Position numbers and translations under genes: made by a program. A stretch of DNA of 8,076 nucleotides from Porphyrobacter sp. (lineage in GTDB: Bacteria; Pseudomonadota; Alphaproteobacteria; Sphingomonadales; Sphingomonadaceae): assembly GCA_021732945.1 (NCBI GenBank), contig JAKFWB010000201.1:1-8076 (forward strand), given 5' to 3'. Under the pieces are notes generated by a model that did not search any database, was not told the origin of the DNA, and saw nothing but the letters and a program-made list of their open reading frames with translations. Position 1 is the first letter of the stretch; every line of letters begins with the position of its first letter. Below are positions 1 to 5,786 of this stretch, one piece after another.

Positions 1-601
1 AGCCATCGTTATCGGTGTACGACTTCCAGTTCGTATCATAACGGACCTTCTGGTAGCCAAGTAGCTTGAGCCGCCCGTCGCCCGCAAGCAGCTCGCGCAA
101 GCAATTCTGCGAGTCGCCCAGAAATTCAAGCAGCGGCTCGGTATCCGCCGAAAGCGTCACGAAGATCAGGCCAAAATAGATGTCGAACCGCGGCTGGGCG
201 AGCGGATAGTCGGCTTTGTTGAAACCGGGCAGAAATTCCCGTGGGTTGGGACACCCTACCAGGTCACCCTTCGAATCGAAGAGCCAGCGGTGGTAAGGGC
301 ATTCGAATTCGGTCTTGTTGCCCATGACCGCCGTCTCGAGCTGATTGCCGCGGTGCGAGCAGGCGTTGTAGAAAACCCGCACCACGCCCTCAACGTCGCG
401 CCCGATAAGCAGAGGAACGCCAGCCAACCGGAAAGTCTTGAAATCTCCCGGGTTGGGCAATTCGCTTTCATGGGCGACCGGGTGCCATTCGGTGCCATGA
501 AAAATGCGCTTAACCTCTTCCGCATAGATGTCTTCGCGAACGAAGGCTTCCTTAGGAACTTCATTATAGTTCTTCGGCCACGACAGCTTGATGTCCGTCA
601 C
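1..601 (-). CDS. Rieske ring-hydroxylating oxygenase, alpha (large) subunit, N-terminal part
   Basis: This is the first 200 codons of a Rieske non-heme iron oxygenase large subunit; the C-terminal half lies beyond position 1. The [2Fe-2S] motif C-x-H-x17-C-x2-H is complete (C81, H83, C101, H104, within CSHRG and CPYHRW). The catalytic domain begins with NWK (191-193) followed by SYTDNDG, where the family has its mononuclear-iron region; the iron-binding histidines are off the window. The start is GTG at 601-599, chosen because GGGAGAG sits just upstream and the protein then begins at the usual distance from the Rieske motif. It lies 28 bp after the aldolase stop on the same strand, so co-transcription is likely. 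It differs clearly from the two alpha subunits at the right end (for example CPYHRW rather than CNYHGW), so it probably acts on another substrate. The substrate cannot be told from this fragment. Confidence 0.93.
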   Translation of the reverse strand, partial: MTDIKLSWPKNYNEVPKEAFVREDIYAEEVKRIFHGTEWHPVAHESELPNPGDFKTFRLAGVPLLIGRDVEGVVRVFYNACSHRGNQLETAVMGNKTEFECPYHRWLFDSKGDLVGCPNPREFLPGFNKADYPLAQPRFDIYFGLIFVTLSADTEPLLEFLGDSQNCLRELLAGDGRLKLLGYQKVRYDTNWKSYTDNDG

Positions 602-629
602 CCGCTCTCTCCCAATTTTCGCGCTTCTT

Positions 630-1616
630 CTATTTTTCGGCCGCAAGCGCCTTGCCAAGTTCAGCCCACATTTTGCCCGACTTGCGTGCCCCCTCGAGAT
701 ACGGTTCCGGGCAAAGATGGTACGGTGGCCGAACCGGGCCGGCATTCATCCACCCGCCAGCATTCATCCGCGCCTTTTCAAGCGCGATGTTGTAGGTCGA
801 GAATTCCTTGAAGCTGCCGTTAGGGAAAAGCGGCGCTGCCGTTGGGCCGAGCCGGCCCATAAAGGCCCGCGCCGCGCTCCAATCACCGGTCGCGCGCGCT
901 TGCGATACAAGGTCACGCAATGTCGTGGTCACCAGCGGGTCACACACGGCACCGCTCGACCAAAAGGCGTCGATCGAGTCGTCCATACGGGCTGCGCCGT
1001 AGTAATCGAAATCGATCGGCAGCAGCTTGATGCGCCCCCGAATGGCTGCAAGGTCAGGCAGCAAGTGGGCGACGCCGATGTATTTCGCCGTGACGACCTG
1101 GGGAATCTCAGCCACCTGGGCCCAGAATGAACGCGGGAAATCGAACTTGAAGGCCTCGGGATTGGCGTAGATGGCAATGTTCATTTCGGGAACGGCCTCA
1201 GCGACGTCCTTGTAGAACTGGACAGCAACATCAAGGCTGGGCGCGCACCACATCGGAATTCCCAGCATCGTGCCATCCGCGCCAAGTTCCAGCGCTTGCC
1301 GGGTCAACGCGACCGTGTCGCGCGTGTTGATGCAAGTGGTGCCAACGAAGATCGGCACCCGGCCGGCCGCGGCATCGACCAGCGCCTTCATGAAATCGAG
1401 CTTTTCGTCGTGGGTCATGGTCGCCGCTTCGCCAAGCGTCCCCATGCTCAGAATTCCGTTTATCCCTGCATCGATCAGGCCGTTAACCACACGCGCTGTC
1501 TCATCGAGGTCAACTGTCTTTGTCGCGCGCCAATCCGAGGCATTCTCCTTCGCCGGAGTGGGAATAATCGCCCAGGCGCCTTTGACGTCGCTGGGGTCAA
1601 TAAGTGTACGGGCCAT
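630..1616 (-). CDS. nahE: trans-o-hydroxybenzylidenepyruvate hydratase-aldolase family protein (NahE-like)
   Basis: A 328-residue class I aldolase of the dihydrodipicolinate synthase superfamily. NahE converts trans-o-hydroxybenzylidenepyruvate to salicylaldehyde and pyruvate; relatives act on phenanthrene, fluorene or carboxybenzalpyruvate intermediates. Visible signatures are GTLGE (59-63), Y150 and N152 in IYANPEAFKFDFPR, the probable Schiff-base lysine K178 in VVTAKY, and N276 in YNIALEKAR. These sit five residues before my recalled NahE positions Tyr155, Asn157, Lys183 and Asn281, a constant offset. The C-terminal signature RPPY-x-L-x-PE is also present. The ATG at 1616 is preferred because AGGAGAG lies about 9 nt upstream and homology starts there (GAWAIIPTPA). 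A longer frame reaches 1808 but runs through the divergent promoter region. The downstream neighbour is a Rieske alpha gene. The family is secure; the exact ring substrate is inferred. Confidence 0.93.
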   Translation of the reverse strand: MARTLIDPSDVKGAWAIIPTPAKENASDWRATKTVDLDETARVVNGLIDAGINGILSMGTLGEAATMTHDEKLDFMKALVDAAAGRVPIFVGTTCINTRDTVALTRQALELGADGTMLGIPMWCAPSLDVAVQFYKDVAEAVPEMNIAIYANPEAFKFDFPRSFWAQVAEIPQVVTAKYIGVAHLLPDLAAIRGRIKLLPIDFDYYGAARMDDSIDAFWSSGAVCDPLVTTTLRDLVSQARATGDWSAARAFMGRLGPTAAPLFPNGSFKEFSTYNIALEKARMNAGGWMNAGPVRPPYHLCPEPYLEGARKSGKMWAELGKALAAEK

Positions 1617-1782
1617 TTCGTTTCTCTCCTCAGATTCGGTCCGGTGATCGCCACTGCAACGCCCGATCATTCGCCATCGCGCAACGCATTTCCTTGCGCG
1701 GCATAGATCAAGAATATAGGCAAGGCAACCACCCAGCCTTGCGTTTCGTTGCAGGAATGAGGGATAACGGAGGAGCAGGATT
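1617..1782. promoter_or_regulatory. divergent intergenic region between the aldolase and dehydrogenase genes
   Basis: This 166-bp spacer must contain the promoters for both the minus-strand aldolase/oxygenase unit and the plus-strand dehydrogenase. Ribosome binding sites are clear at both ends: GGAGGAG at 1769-1775 for the dehydrogenase and AGGAGAG (minus strand, about 1630-1624) for the aldolase. No convincing sigma-70 promoter was found; the best plus-strand pair (TTGCGC at 1694, TATAGG at 1715) has a 15-bp spacer and four matches in each box. No TTGA-N8-TCAA activator site like that at 5626 was seen here. Confidence 0.5.
1719..1735 (-). promoter_or_regulatory. weak candidate sigma-54 promoter toward the aldolase gene
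   Basis: Read on the minus strand this is TGGGTGGTTGCCTTGCC. It has GG (1733-1732) and GC (1721-1720) separated by exactly 10 nt, and TT before the GC, as in the -24/-12 consensus TGGCAC-N5-TTGC. The CAC that normally follows the -24 GG is absent, so the match is partial. If used, transcription would begin near 1709, leaving a leader of about 90 nt before the ATG at 1616. The presence of a sigma-54 activator gene in the cluster makes it worth listing, but chance occurrence is quite possible. Confidence 0.22.
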
Positions 1783-2568
1783 ATGACTTTTGCCAAGCGG
1801 TTCGACAACCAGATCGCGGTTGTGACCGGTGGAGCTCAAGGCATCGGGTTAGCCACGGCCCAGCGTCTGGCTGAAGAAGGCGCGATCGTGATCATTGCCG
1901 ACCGAGCGGCTGACGCCACTCAGGCTACGGTCGATCGTCTGCGGGACAAGGGCTGCGATGTCCACGCCGCCATCTTCGACCTCGAGAAATGCGAGGGGGC
2001 GACCGAACTTTACCGGACGGTTACCGATCAATTCGGCCAAATCGACGTGGCGGTCCACAATGTTGGCGGCACGATCTGGGCCAAACCCTATTGGGACTAT
2101 ACCCCGGACGAGATCGTGGCTGAAATCAACCGTTCGCTGTGGCCAACACTTTGGTGCTGCCACGCGGTGTTGCCGTACATGCTCGCGGCCGGGCACGGTT
2201 CAATCGTAAATATCGGTTCAGTCGCCACGCGCGGCGTGAACAGGGTTCCATATGCCGCCGCCAAGGGCGGGGTTGCCGCGCTTACCGCAGCCTTGTCGCT
2301 GGAACTGGAAGCCAGCGGCGTGCGCGTTAACTGCGTTGCGCCGGGCGGAGTCAACGTCACCCGGGTCACACCGCGCGATCCTGCACCGATGAGCGAAACC
2401 GTCAAGGCAGGTTTTGCAGGCGTGATGGAGCATACCTTGCGCGACACCCCTATGGCCCGCTTCGGCGAGCCTGAGGAACTGGCCGCGGCAATTTGTTTTT
2501 TGGCTTCTCAGGAGGCTTCCTACGTCACCGGGCAGACACTCTTCGTCGCGGGCGGCGGGATCGGATAA
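1783..2568 (+). CDS. benD: cis-1,2-dihydroxycyclohexadiene-1-carboxylate dehydrogenase family SDR (BenD/XylL-like)
   Basis: A 261-residue short-chain dehydrogenase/reductase. BenD and XylL oxidise and decarboxylate the cis-diol made from benzoate or toluate by a Rieske dioxygenase, giving a catechol and NADH. The cofactor motif TGGAQGIG is at 15-22, and the catalytic residues are S146, Y157 and K161 (YAAAK). The subfamily signature is unusually well kept: NVGGTIWAKP (93-102), SLWPTLWCC (118-126) and SVATRGVNRVPY (146-157) match BenD nearly word for word, and APGG (186-189) and the C-terminal ASYVTGQTL region are normal. Start ATG 1783 has GGAGGAG 7 nt upstream. The gene is divergent from the aldolase and converges on the reductase pseudogene 27 bp away. 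Related p-cumate or other aromatic-acid diol dehydrogenases remain possible, so a carboxylated diol is the likely substrate but the ring substituents are unknown. Confidence 0.92.
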   Translation: MTFAKRFDNQIAVVTGGAQGIGLATAQRLAEEGAIVIIADRAADATQATVDRLRDKGCDVHAAIFDLEKCEGATELYRTVTDQFGQIDVAVHNVGGTIWAKPYWDYTPDEIVAEINRSLWPTLWCCHAVLPYMLAAGHGSIVNIGSVATRGVNRVPYAAAKGGVAALTAALSLELEASGVRVNCVAPGGVNVTRVTPRDPAPMSETVKAGFAGVMEHTLRDTPMARFGEPEELAAAICFLASQEASYVTGQTLFVAGGGIG

Positions 2569-2586
2569 GACCGCTCCCGCGCCGCC
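2551..2586. terminator. GC-rich stem-loop across the dehydrogenase stop, possible bidirectional terminator
   Basis: GGCGGC followed by GGGA (2551-2560) can pair with TCCC, a 2-nt bulge (GC), and GCCGCC (2575-2586), leaving a 14-nt loop that contains the TAA stop of the dehydrogenase. It lies between two convergent genes, where a shared terminator would be expected. There is no U-tract on either side, so intrinsic termination would be weak, and the GGCGGCGGGA arm is also coding sequence. Confidence 0.25.
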
Positions 2587-2595
2587 AACGCACCG

Positions 2596-3822
2596 TCAGG
2601 CAGACTGCTTGAGCAGTTCGCGCAGAGACACATCCGCATCAGCAAGCCGATCCGCGCTCGCGCTAACCCGCCGTTCGATCAGCCGCTTGCCAATCCCCAT
2701 ATCGGGCGCGCGGTTGACTGTCAGCACGCCGTCAATTGTATCGCCGGACAGAAAGAAAGCGACGAAAGCGTTGCTTTCGATATCGCCGCGAAGGACAATC
2801 TCGGCCTGCACCGGAATTTGCCCACAGAACTGGATGTTCAGATCGAACTGGTCACTCCAGTACCACATCGGTTTGCAGTAATCGACTTCGTGACCAAGCA
2901 TCGCCAAGGCCGCCGCCTGGGCCTGGTCGGCCGCGTTCTGATAGGTTTCCTGCCGGAAGCGTCCGCCAAAAAAACTGTCCTGCTCGGCCACGTCACCGGC
3001 GGCAAACACCGCCGGATTGCTGGTCTGGCATCGACGGTCGACGATGATCCCATTGTTTACAGCCAACCCGGCATCGACCGCCAGCGAGGTTGCCGGAATG
3101 ATGCCCACCCCAACAACGACGGCATCACAAGGGATGATGGTGCCGTCGTCGATCTCGACCGCGGATACGCGGCCGTCCGCGAACTTGAAACCCGTTACGC
3201 CCCGGCTGAAATGGGTCTTGACCCCGCGCTTGCGGTGTTCCTCGCCCAACCACTGACCGAAACGTTTGCCCAGTGCACGTTCCATCGGAGCCGCCAGCGG
3301 TTCTACCGCCGTCACATCGCAGCCCAGCTTGATCGCGCTGGCAGCCACTTCGGCCCCGATCACGCCCATGCCAACGATCACCACCCGTGCGCCTGGACGA
3401 AGGTCGAGGGCCATTCTGGCGGCATCGTCCTGGGTGCGCAGATAATGCACGTTGGCGCAGTCGGCTCCGGCCAGATTGAGCTTTCGGGCGTGTCCGCCGG
3501 TCGCCAGCAAAACCTTGTCGGCGGCGACCAATTGGCCGCCCGAGAGGCGCACGCCGCTCGCAGCTGAATCGATCGCTTCGGCCCGGGTGTTGAGCAGCAA
3601 GTCGATCCGGTTGTCGGAGTACCAGCTTTCATCCTGCAGGAAAAAATTGTCCGGCACTTCGGCTGGATTCCACAGGAACTACTTGGACAGCGGCGGGCGC
3701 TCATAGGGCCTCCAGGGTTCTTCACCGATCAGAGTGATCCTACCGTCGAATCCTGCTTGCCGCAGCGTTTCCGCCGCTCGCCCACCTGCTAGATTAGCGC
3801 CTACGATTGCAACTGAACGCAT
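2596..3822 (-). pseudogene. NAD(P)H-dependent ferredoxin reductase (BphA4/ThcD type), interrupted by an in-frame amber codon
   Basis: The full frame is 409 codons, the normal length for the FAD-dependent ferredoxin reductases that feed electrons to Rieske oxygenases. It starts at ATG 3822 with GGGAG about 8 nt upstream and [20 protein letters not shown], the FAD-binding fold. Codon 48 (3681-3679) is TAG, inside [15 protein letters not shown]; relatives have an acidic residue there, and GAG to TAG is one base change. Past the stop the frame continues intact: ATGG (107-110), the NAD-binding GMGVIGAE (151-158), the second FAD motif AAGD (274-277) and the WSDQ segment (322-325). A 353-codon remainder could start at GTG 3657, but it lacks the dinucleotide-binding N-terminus and has only a poor ribosome binding site. 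No other frame damage was found, suggesting a recent mutation, a sequencing error or, less likely, stop readthrough. Confidence 0.88.
3679..3681 (-). other. premature TAG codon in the ferredoxin reductase frame
   Basis: On the minus strand the codons read AAG TAG TTC CTG. The surrounding residues match the conserved PPLSK-[E/D]-F stretch of the family, so the expected codon is GAG. A single G-to-T change (C-to-A on the plus strand) explains it. Confidence 0.9.
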
Positions 3823-3894
3823 TCTAAAGTCTCCCAAATTCCCGGCCCCGCCCTGCCCTTGCTTCCCTCTCGCTAAAATCGCAGGTCATTGCAA

Positions 3895-3922
3895 ATTATC
3901 CAATGCGTCCCAGAATCGTCAA
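3895..3922 (-). promoter_or_regulatory. candidate sigma-70 promoter for the reductase gene
   Basis: On the minus strand TTGACG (3922-3917) and GATAAT (3900-3895) are separated by 16 bp. Each box matches the housekeeping consensus at five of six positions. Transcription would begin near 3888, about 65 nt before the ATG at 3822, within the 112-bp gap behind the regulator gene. This would let the reductase be expressed apart from the regulator. Alphaproteobacterial promoters vary from the E. coli consensus, so this rests on sequence match and position only. Confidence 0.45.
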
Positions 3923-3934
3923 CGCCCGGCCGGT

Positions 3935-5575
3935 CTAGTCGCAACTTTGCATTTTCTCAACTTTGTAAGAGAGCTGTCGACGCGACAGTCCCAATTCCCG
4001 GGCCGCTTGTGCAACATTGCCGCCAGCTGCATCGATTGCAGACCGTACAATCGCATCTTCTATCGTCGTAAGCGTTGCTCCGTTTTGGCGAAGTAGTCCC
4101 ACCATGTGAGAAAGCGAGAAGGGCTCTCCGTCTACAGGTTGCTCTTCGGCGACGCGACCGTCGCAGGTCAGCGTAAGACCGCGACGCACATGCACATTAT
4201 TTGTCCCGATAAAGAGATGACGCAAATCGATGGCCCCGGATTCGTCGGCAAGAAGCACGGCACGCTCGACCATCCGTTCCAACTCCCTGACGTTCCCAGG
4301 ATAATCATGCAATAACAGCGCATTGATTGAACGCGCTGTGAAGCCTTCTACCGTTCGTCCATGACGCTTTGCATATTTACGCCGGAAGTGCTCCATCAAG
4401 CCCGGGATGTCCTCACGCCGCTCTCGCAGCGGCGGAACCCGGATAGGAAGAGTTGAAAGCCGGAAATACAAGTCGGCACGAAAGGTCCCTTCGCCCATCG
4501 CAGCCTCGAGATCGACGTTGGATGCCGCGATCAGGCGGACGTTCACCTGGATGGTCCTGGTGTCACCCACACGCTCAAACTCGCCTTCCTGTATGGCCCG
4601 GAGGACTTTGCTTTGCGCCAGCGGCGAAAGCATCGAAATTTCGTCGAGAAATAGCGTGCCGCCGTCGGCGAGTTCGAATCGTCCCGGCCGGTCTGCTCCA
4701 GCTCCGGTAAAAGCGCCCTTGGCCACGCCGAACAGTTCGGCTTCGATGAGGCCTTCGGGAATGGCTGCACAATTGAGCGCGACAAACGGCGCATCATTGC
4801 GCAGGCTCAGCCGGTGCGCCAGCTTGGCAAACACCTCCTTGCCGACACCCGTCTCTCCGAGAAACAACAGGCTGGCATCGGTTCGCGCCGTGCGTTCTAT
4901 CAGGTTGCGTACTGCGTTGAAGCCTGCCGATACCCCGGCGACGAAATGTTTGTCTTGGTGCCGGGACACCGCCGGATCGAGTGGAACCGCATTGGTTTCG
5001 GCATCGTCCAGCCCCGGCCATTCCGCTTCCGGCTTGCCATGGAGCAGGCACGCTGGATGGCCCATTCCCTGGCACTCGATCTCGCGCATGATTATGGGCT
5101 GGCCTGCGAATGTGCTCGCAAAACCGCTGGCAAAACCGGTTTGCAACCAGCACACCGGATCAGTGTGGACGCCTTCGGTGGCGAGATGAATCCCAGCCTC
5201 GATAGAATCGTGTACCAGGAACCGACCTTCAAAATGTCCGTTCTCGGTATCGGTCTCCAAGGTTTCGATTTCTGTCCAGCCGAACCCGGTCACTGCGTGG
5301 GCTTGTGGGCCAACCGCGAAGGCATCAAGGAAACTGCTGCCGGGCCGCAAATGTTTTGCTTCAACCGCGCAACGCGCGCCTTCTGCGAAGCCCAGTTCCC
5401 AAAACAGCCGACGCGCTTTGACAAGGCCCAGTTGAACGACCAGTTCGTTGCGCAACATGGTCAGCGCGGAATTGCTCAACAATACGCAGCGCTCGCTGTC
5501 ACGCCAAATGCGTCCTTGCTCAGGCGAAAACCGTAGTCGGCTGGTAAGGTCGGTATAGGCCGGAAGATGCTTCAT
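3935..5575 (-). CDS. XylR/DmpR-family sigma-54-dependent aromatic-responsive activator
   Basis: A 546-residue enhancer-binding protein. The N-terminal XylR_N/V4R sensor (about 1-185) is followed by a linker, the AAA+ domain (about 210-440) and a Fis-type helix-turn-helix (about 505-541). The AAA+ domain has Walker A GETGVGKE (240-247), the sigma-54 contact loop GAFTGA (287-292), Walker B GGTLFLDE (305-312) and an arginine-finger region FRADLYFR (365-372). C142, E165, C168 and C176 match in spacing the zinc site I recall for MopR (C155, E178, C181, C189), with a constant offset of 13. On that offset the phenol-binding His106 is kept (H93), but Trp134 becomes V121. The effector is therefore probably aromatic but not simple phenol. 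Start ATG 5575 is preferred over the in-frame TTG at 5590; neither has a strong ribosome binding site. It is divergent from the oxygenase operon, its likely target. Confidence 0.95.
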   Translation of the reverse strand: MKHLPAYTDLTSRLRFSPEQGRIWRDSERCVLLSNSALTMLRNELVVQLGLVKARRLFWELGFAEGARCAVEAKHLRPGSSFLDAFAVGPQAHAVTGFGWTEIETLETDTENGHFEGRFLVHDSIEAGIHLATEGVHTDPVCWLQTGFASGFASTFAGQPIIMREIECQGMGHPACLLHGKPEAEWPGLDDAETNAVPLDPAVSRHQDKHFVAGVSAGFNAVRNLIERTARTDASLLFLGETGVGKEVFAKLAHRLSLRNDAPFVALNCAAIPEGLIEAELFGVAKGAFTGAGADRPGRFELADGGTLFLDEISMLSPLAQSKVLRAIQEGEFERVGDTRTIQVNVRLIAASNVDLEAAMGEGTFRADLYFRLSTLPIRVPPLRERREDIPGLMEHFRRKYAKRHGRTVEGFTARSINALLLHDYPGNVRELERMVERAVLLADESGAIDLRHLFIGTNNVHVRRGLTLTCDGRVAEEQPVDGEPFSLSHMVGLLRQNGATLTTIEDAIVRSAIDAAGGNVAQAARELGLSRRQLSYKVEKMQSCD

Positions 5576-5625
5576 GCCGAACCATAACAAATATGTGAAC
5601 CCAGCGCTATATCATCTCTCCAGAC

Positions 5626-5641
5626 TTGACAGATATGTCAA
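5626..5641. promoter_or_regulatory. upstream activator site for the XylR/DmpR-like regulator
   Basis: TTGACAGATATGTCAA is a perfect 6-bp inverted repeat (TTGACA/TGTCAA) with a 4-bp spacer. XylR and DmpR bind 16-bp sites resembling TTGANCAATTGATCAA, so the TTGA-N8-TCAA frame and overall length agree. Its centre is about 97 bp upstream of the predicted sigma-54 transcription start and about 58 bp upstream of the regulator's ATG. The minus-strand arm reads TTGACA, so it could double as a -35 box for the regulator (a GATGAT lies 19 bp on), which would give autorepression as for xylR. The autorepression idea is inference. Confidence 0.65.
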
Positions 5642-5665
5642 TCGTCGGGAGGGCGAACAGACGGG

Positions 5666-5684
5666 TCATCAGTTACAATGATGA
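5666..5684. promoter_or_regulatory. second inverted repeat in the regulator/oxygenase spacer
   Basis: TCATCA (5666-5671) and TGATGA (5679-5684) form a perfect 6-bp inverted repeat with a 7-nt spacer. Its centre is about 41-42 bp, close to four helical turns, from the centre of the 5626-5641 palindrome. XylR-type activators usually bind two sites on the same face of the helix. However, the sequence does not keep the TTGA-N8-TCAA form, so it could be a degenerate second site, a site for another protein, or chance. Confidence 0.35.
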
Positions 5685-5704
5685 AAACAAACTGATTTTC
5701 GACA

Positions 5705-5721
5705 CTGGCACATTCCGTGCT
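5705..5721 (+). promoter_or_regulatory. sigma-54 (-24/-12) promoter of the oxygenase operon
   Basis: CTGGCACATTCCGTGCT matches the consensus YTGGCACGRNNNTTGCW at nearly all fixed positions. The invariant GG (5707-5708) and GC (5719-5720) are exactly 10 nt apart, and the whole CTGGCAC element is present; the changes are A for G after CAC and GT for TT before GC. Transcription would start near 5731, giving a leader of about 55 nt before the ATG at 5787. The activator-type binding site upstream and the adjacent sigma-54 activator gene make this the best-supported promoter in the window. Confidence 0.8.
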
Positions 5722-5786
5722 TGGGAGGCTGTAACTCAAGATAGACTGACCAAAAAAACAGCGGCAGCGAGTGAGTGGAGAGAGCA

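Noticed and set aside
1617..1808. A 64-residue N-terminal extension of the aldolase.
   Set aside because: It would overlap the divergent dehydrogenase start, lacks similarity to NahE-type proteins, and a good ribosome binding site precedes the ATG at 1616.
2818..3567. A 249-codon plus-strand open frame opposite the reductase.
   Set aside because: It lies antisense to clear FAD/NAD motifs and has no recognisable features of its own.
2596..3657. Treating the 353-codon part of the reductase as a complete gene starting at GTG 3657.
   Set aside because: It would lack the N-terminal FAD-binding fold, and the missing 55 codons are present upstream in the same frame, separated only by one TAG.
3679..3681. 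Reading the TAG as pyrrolysine or another programmed recoding.
   Set aside because: No recoding element is visible, the family has an ordinary acidic residue here, and such recoding is not known for this enzyme family; a mutation or sequencing error is simpler.
4407..5536. Plus-strand open frames of 240-260 codons across the regulator gene.
   Set aside because: They are shadows of the sigma-54 activator, whose frame carries Walker A, GAFTGA and Walker B; the shadow proteins are low-complexity and match no family.
5775..5786. GTG start four codons upstream of the first right-hand alpha subunit.
   Set aside because: It overlaps the ribosome binding site (GGAGAG) that serves the ATG at 5787.
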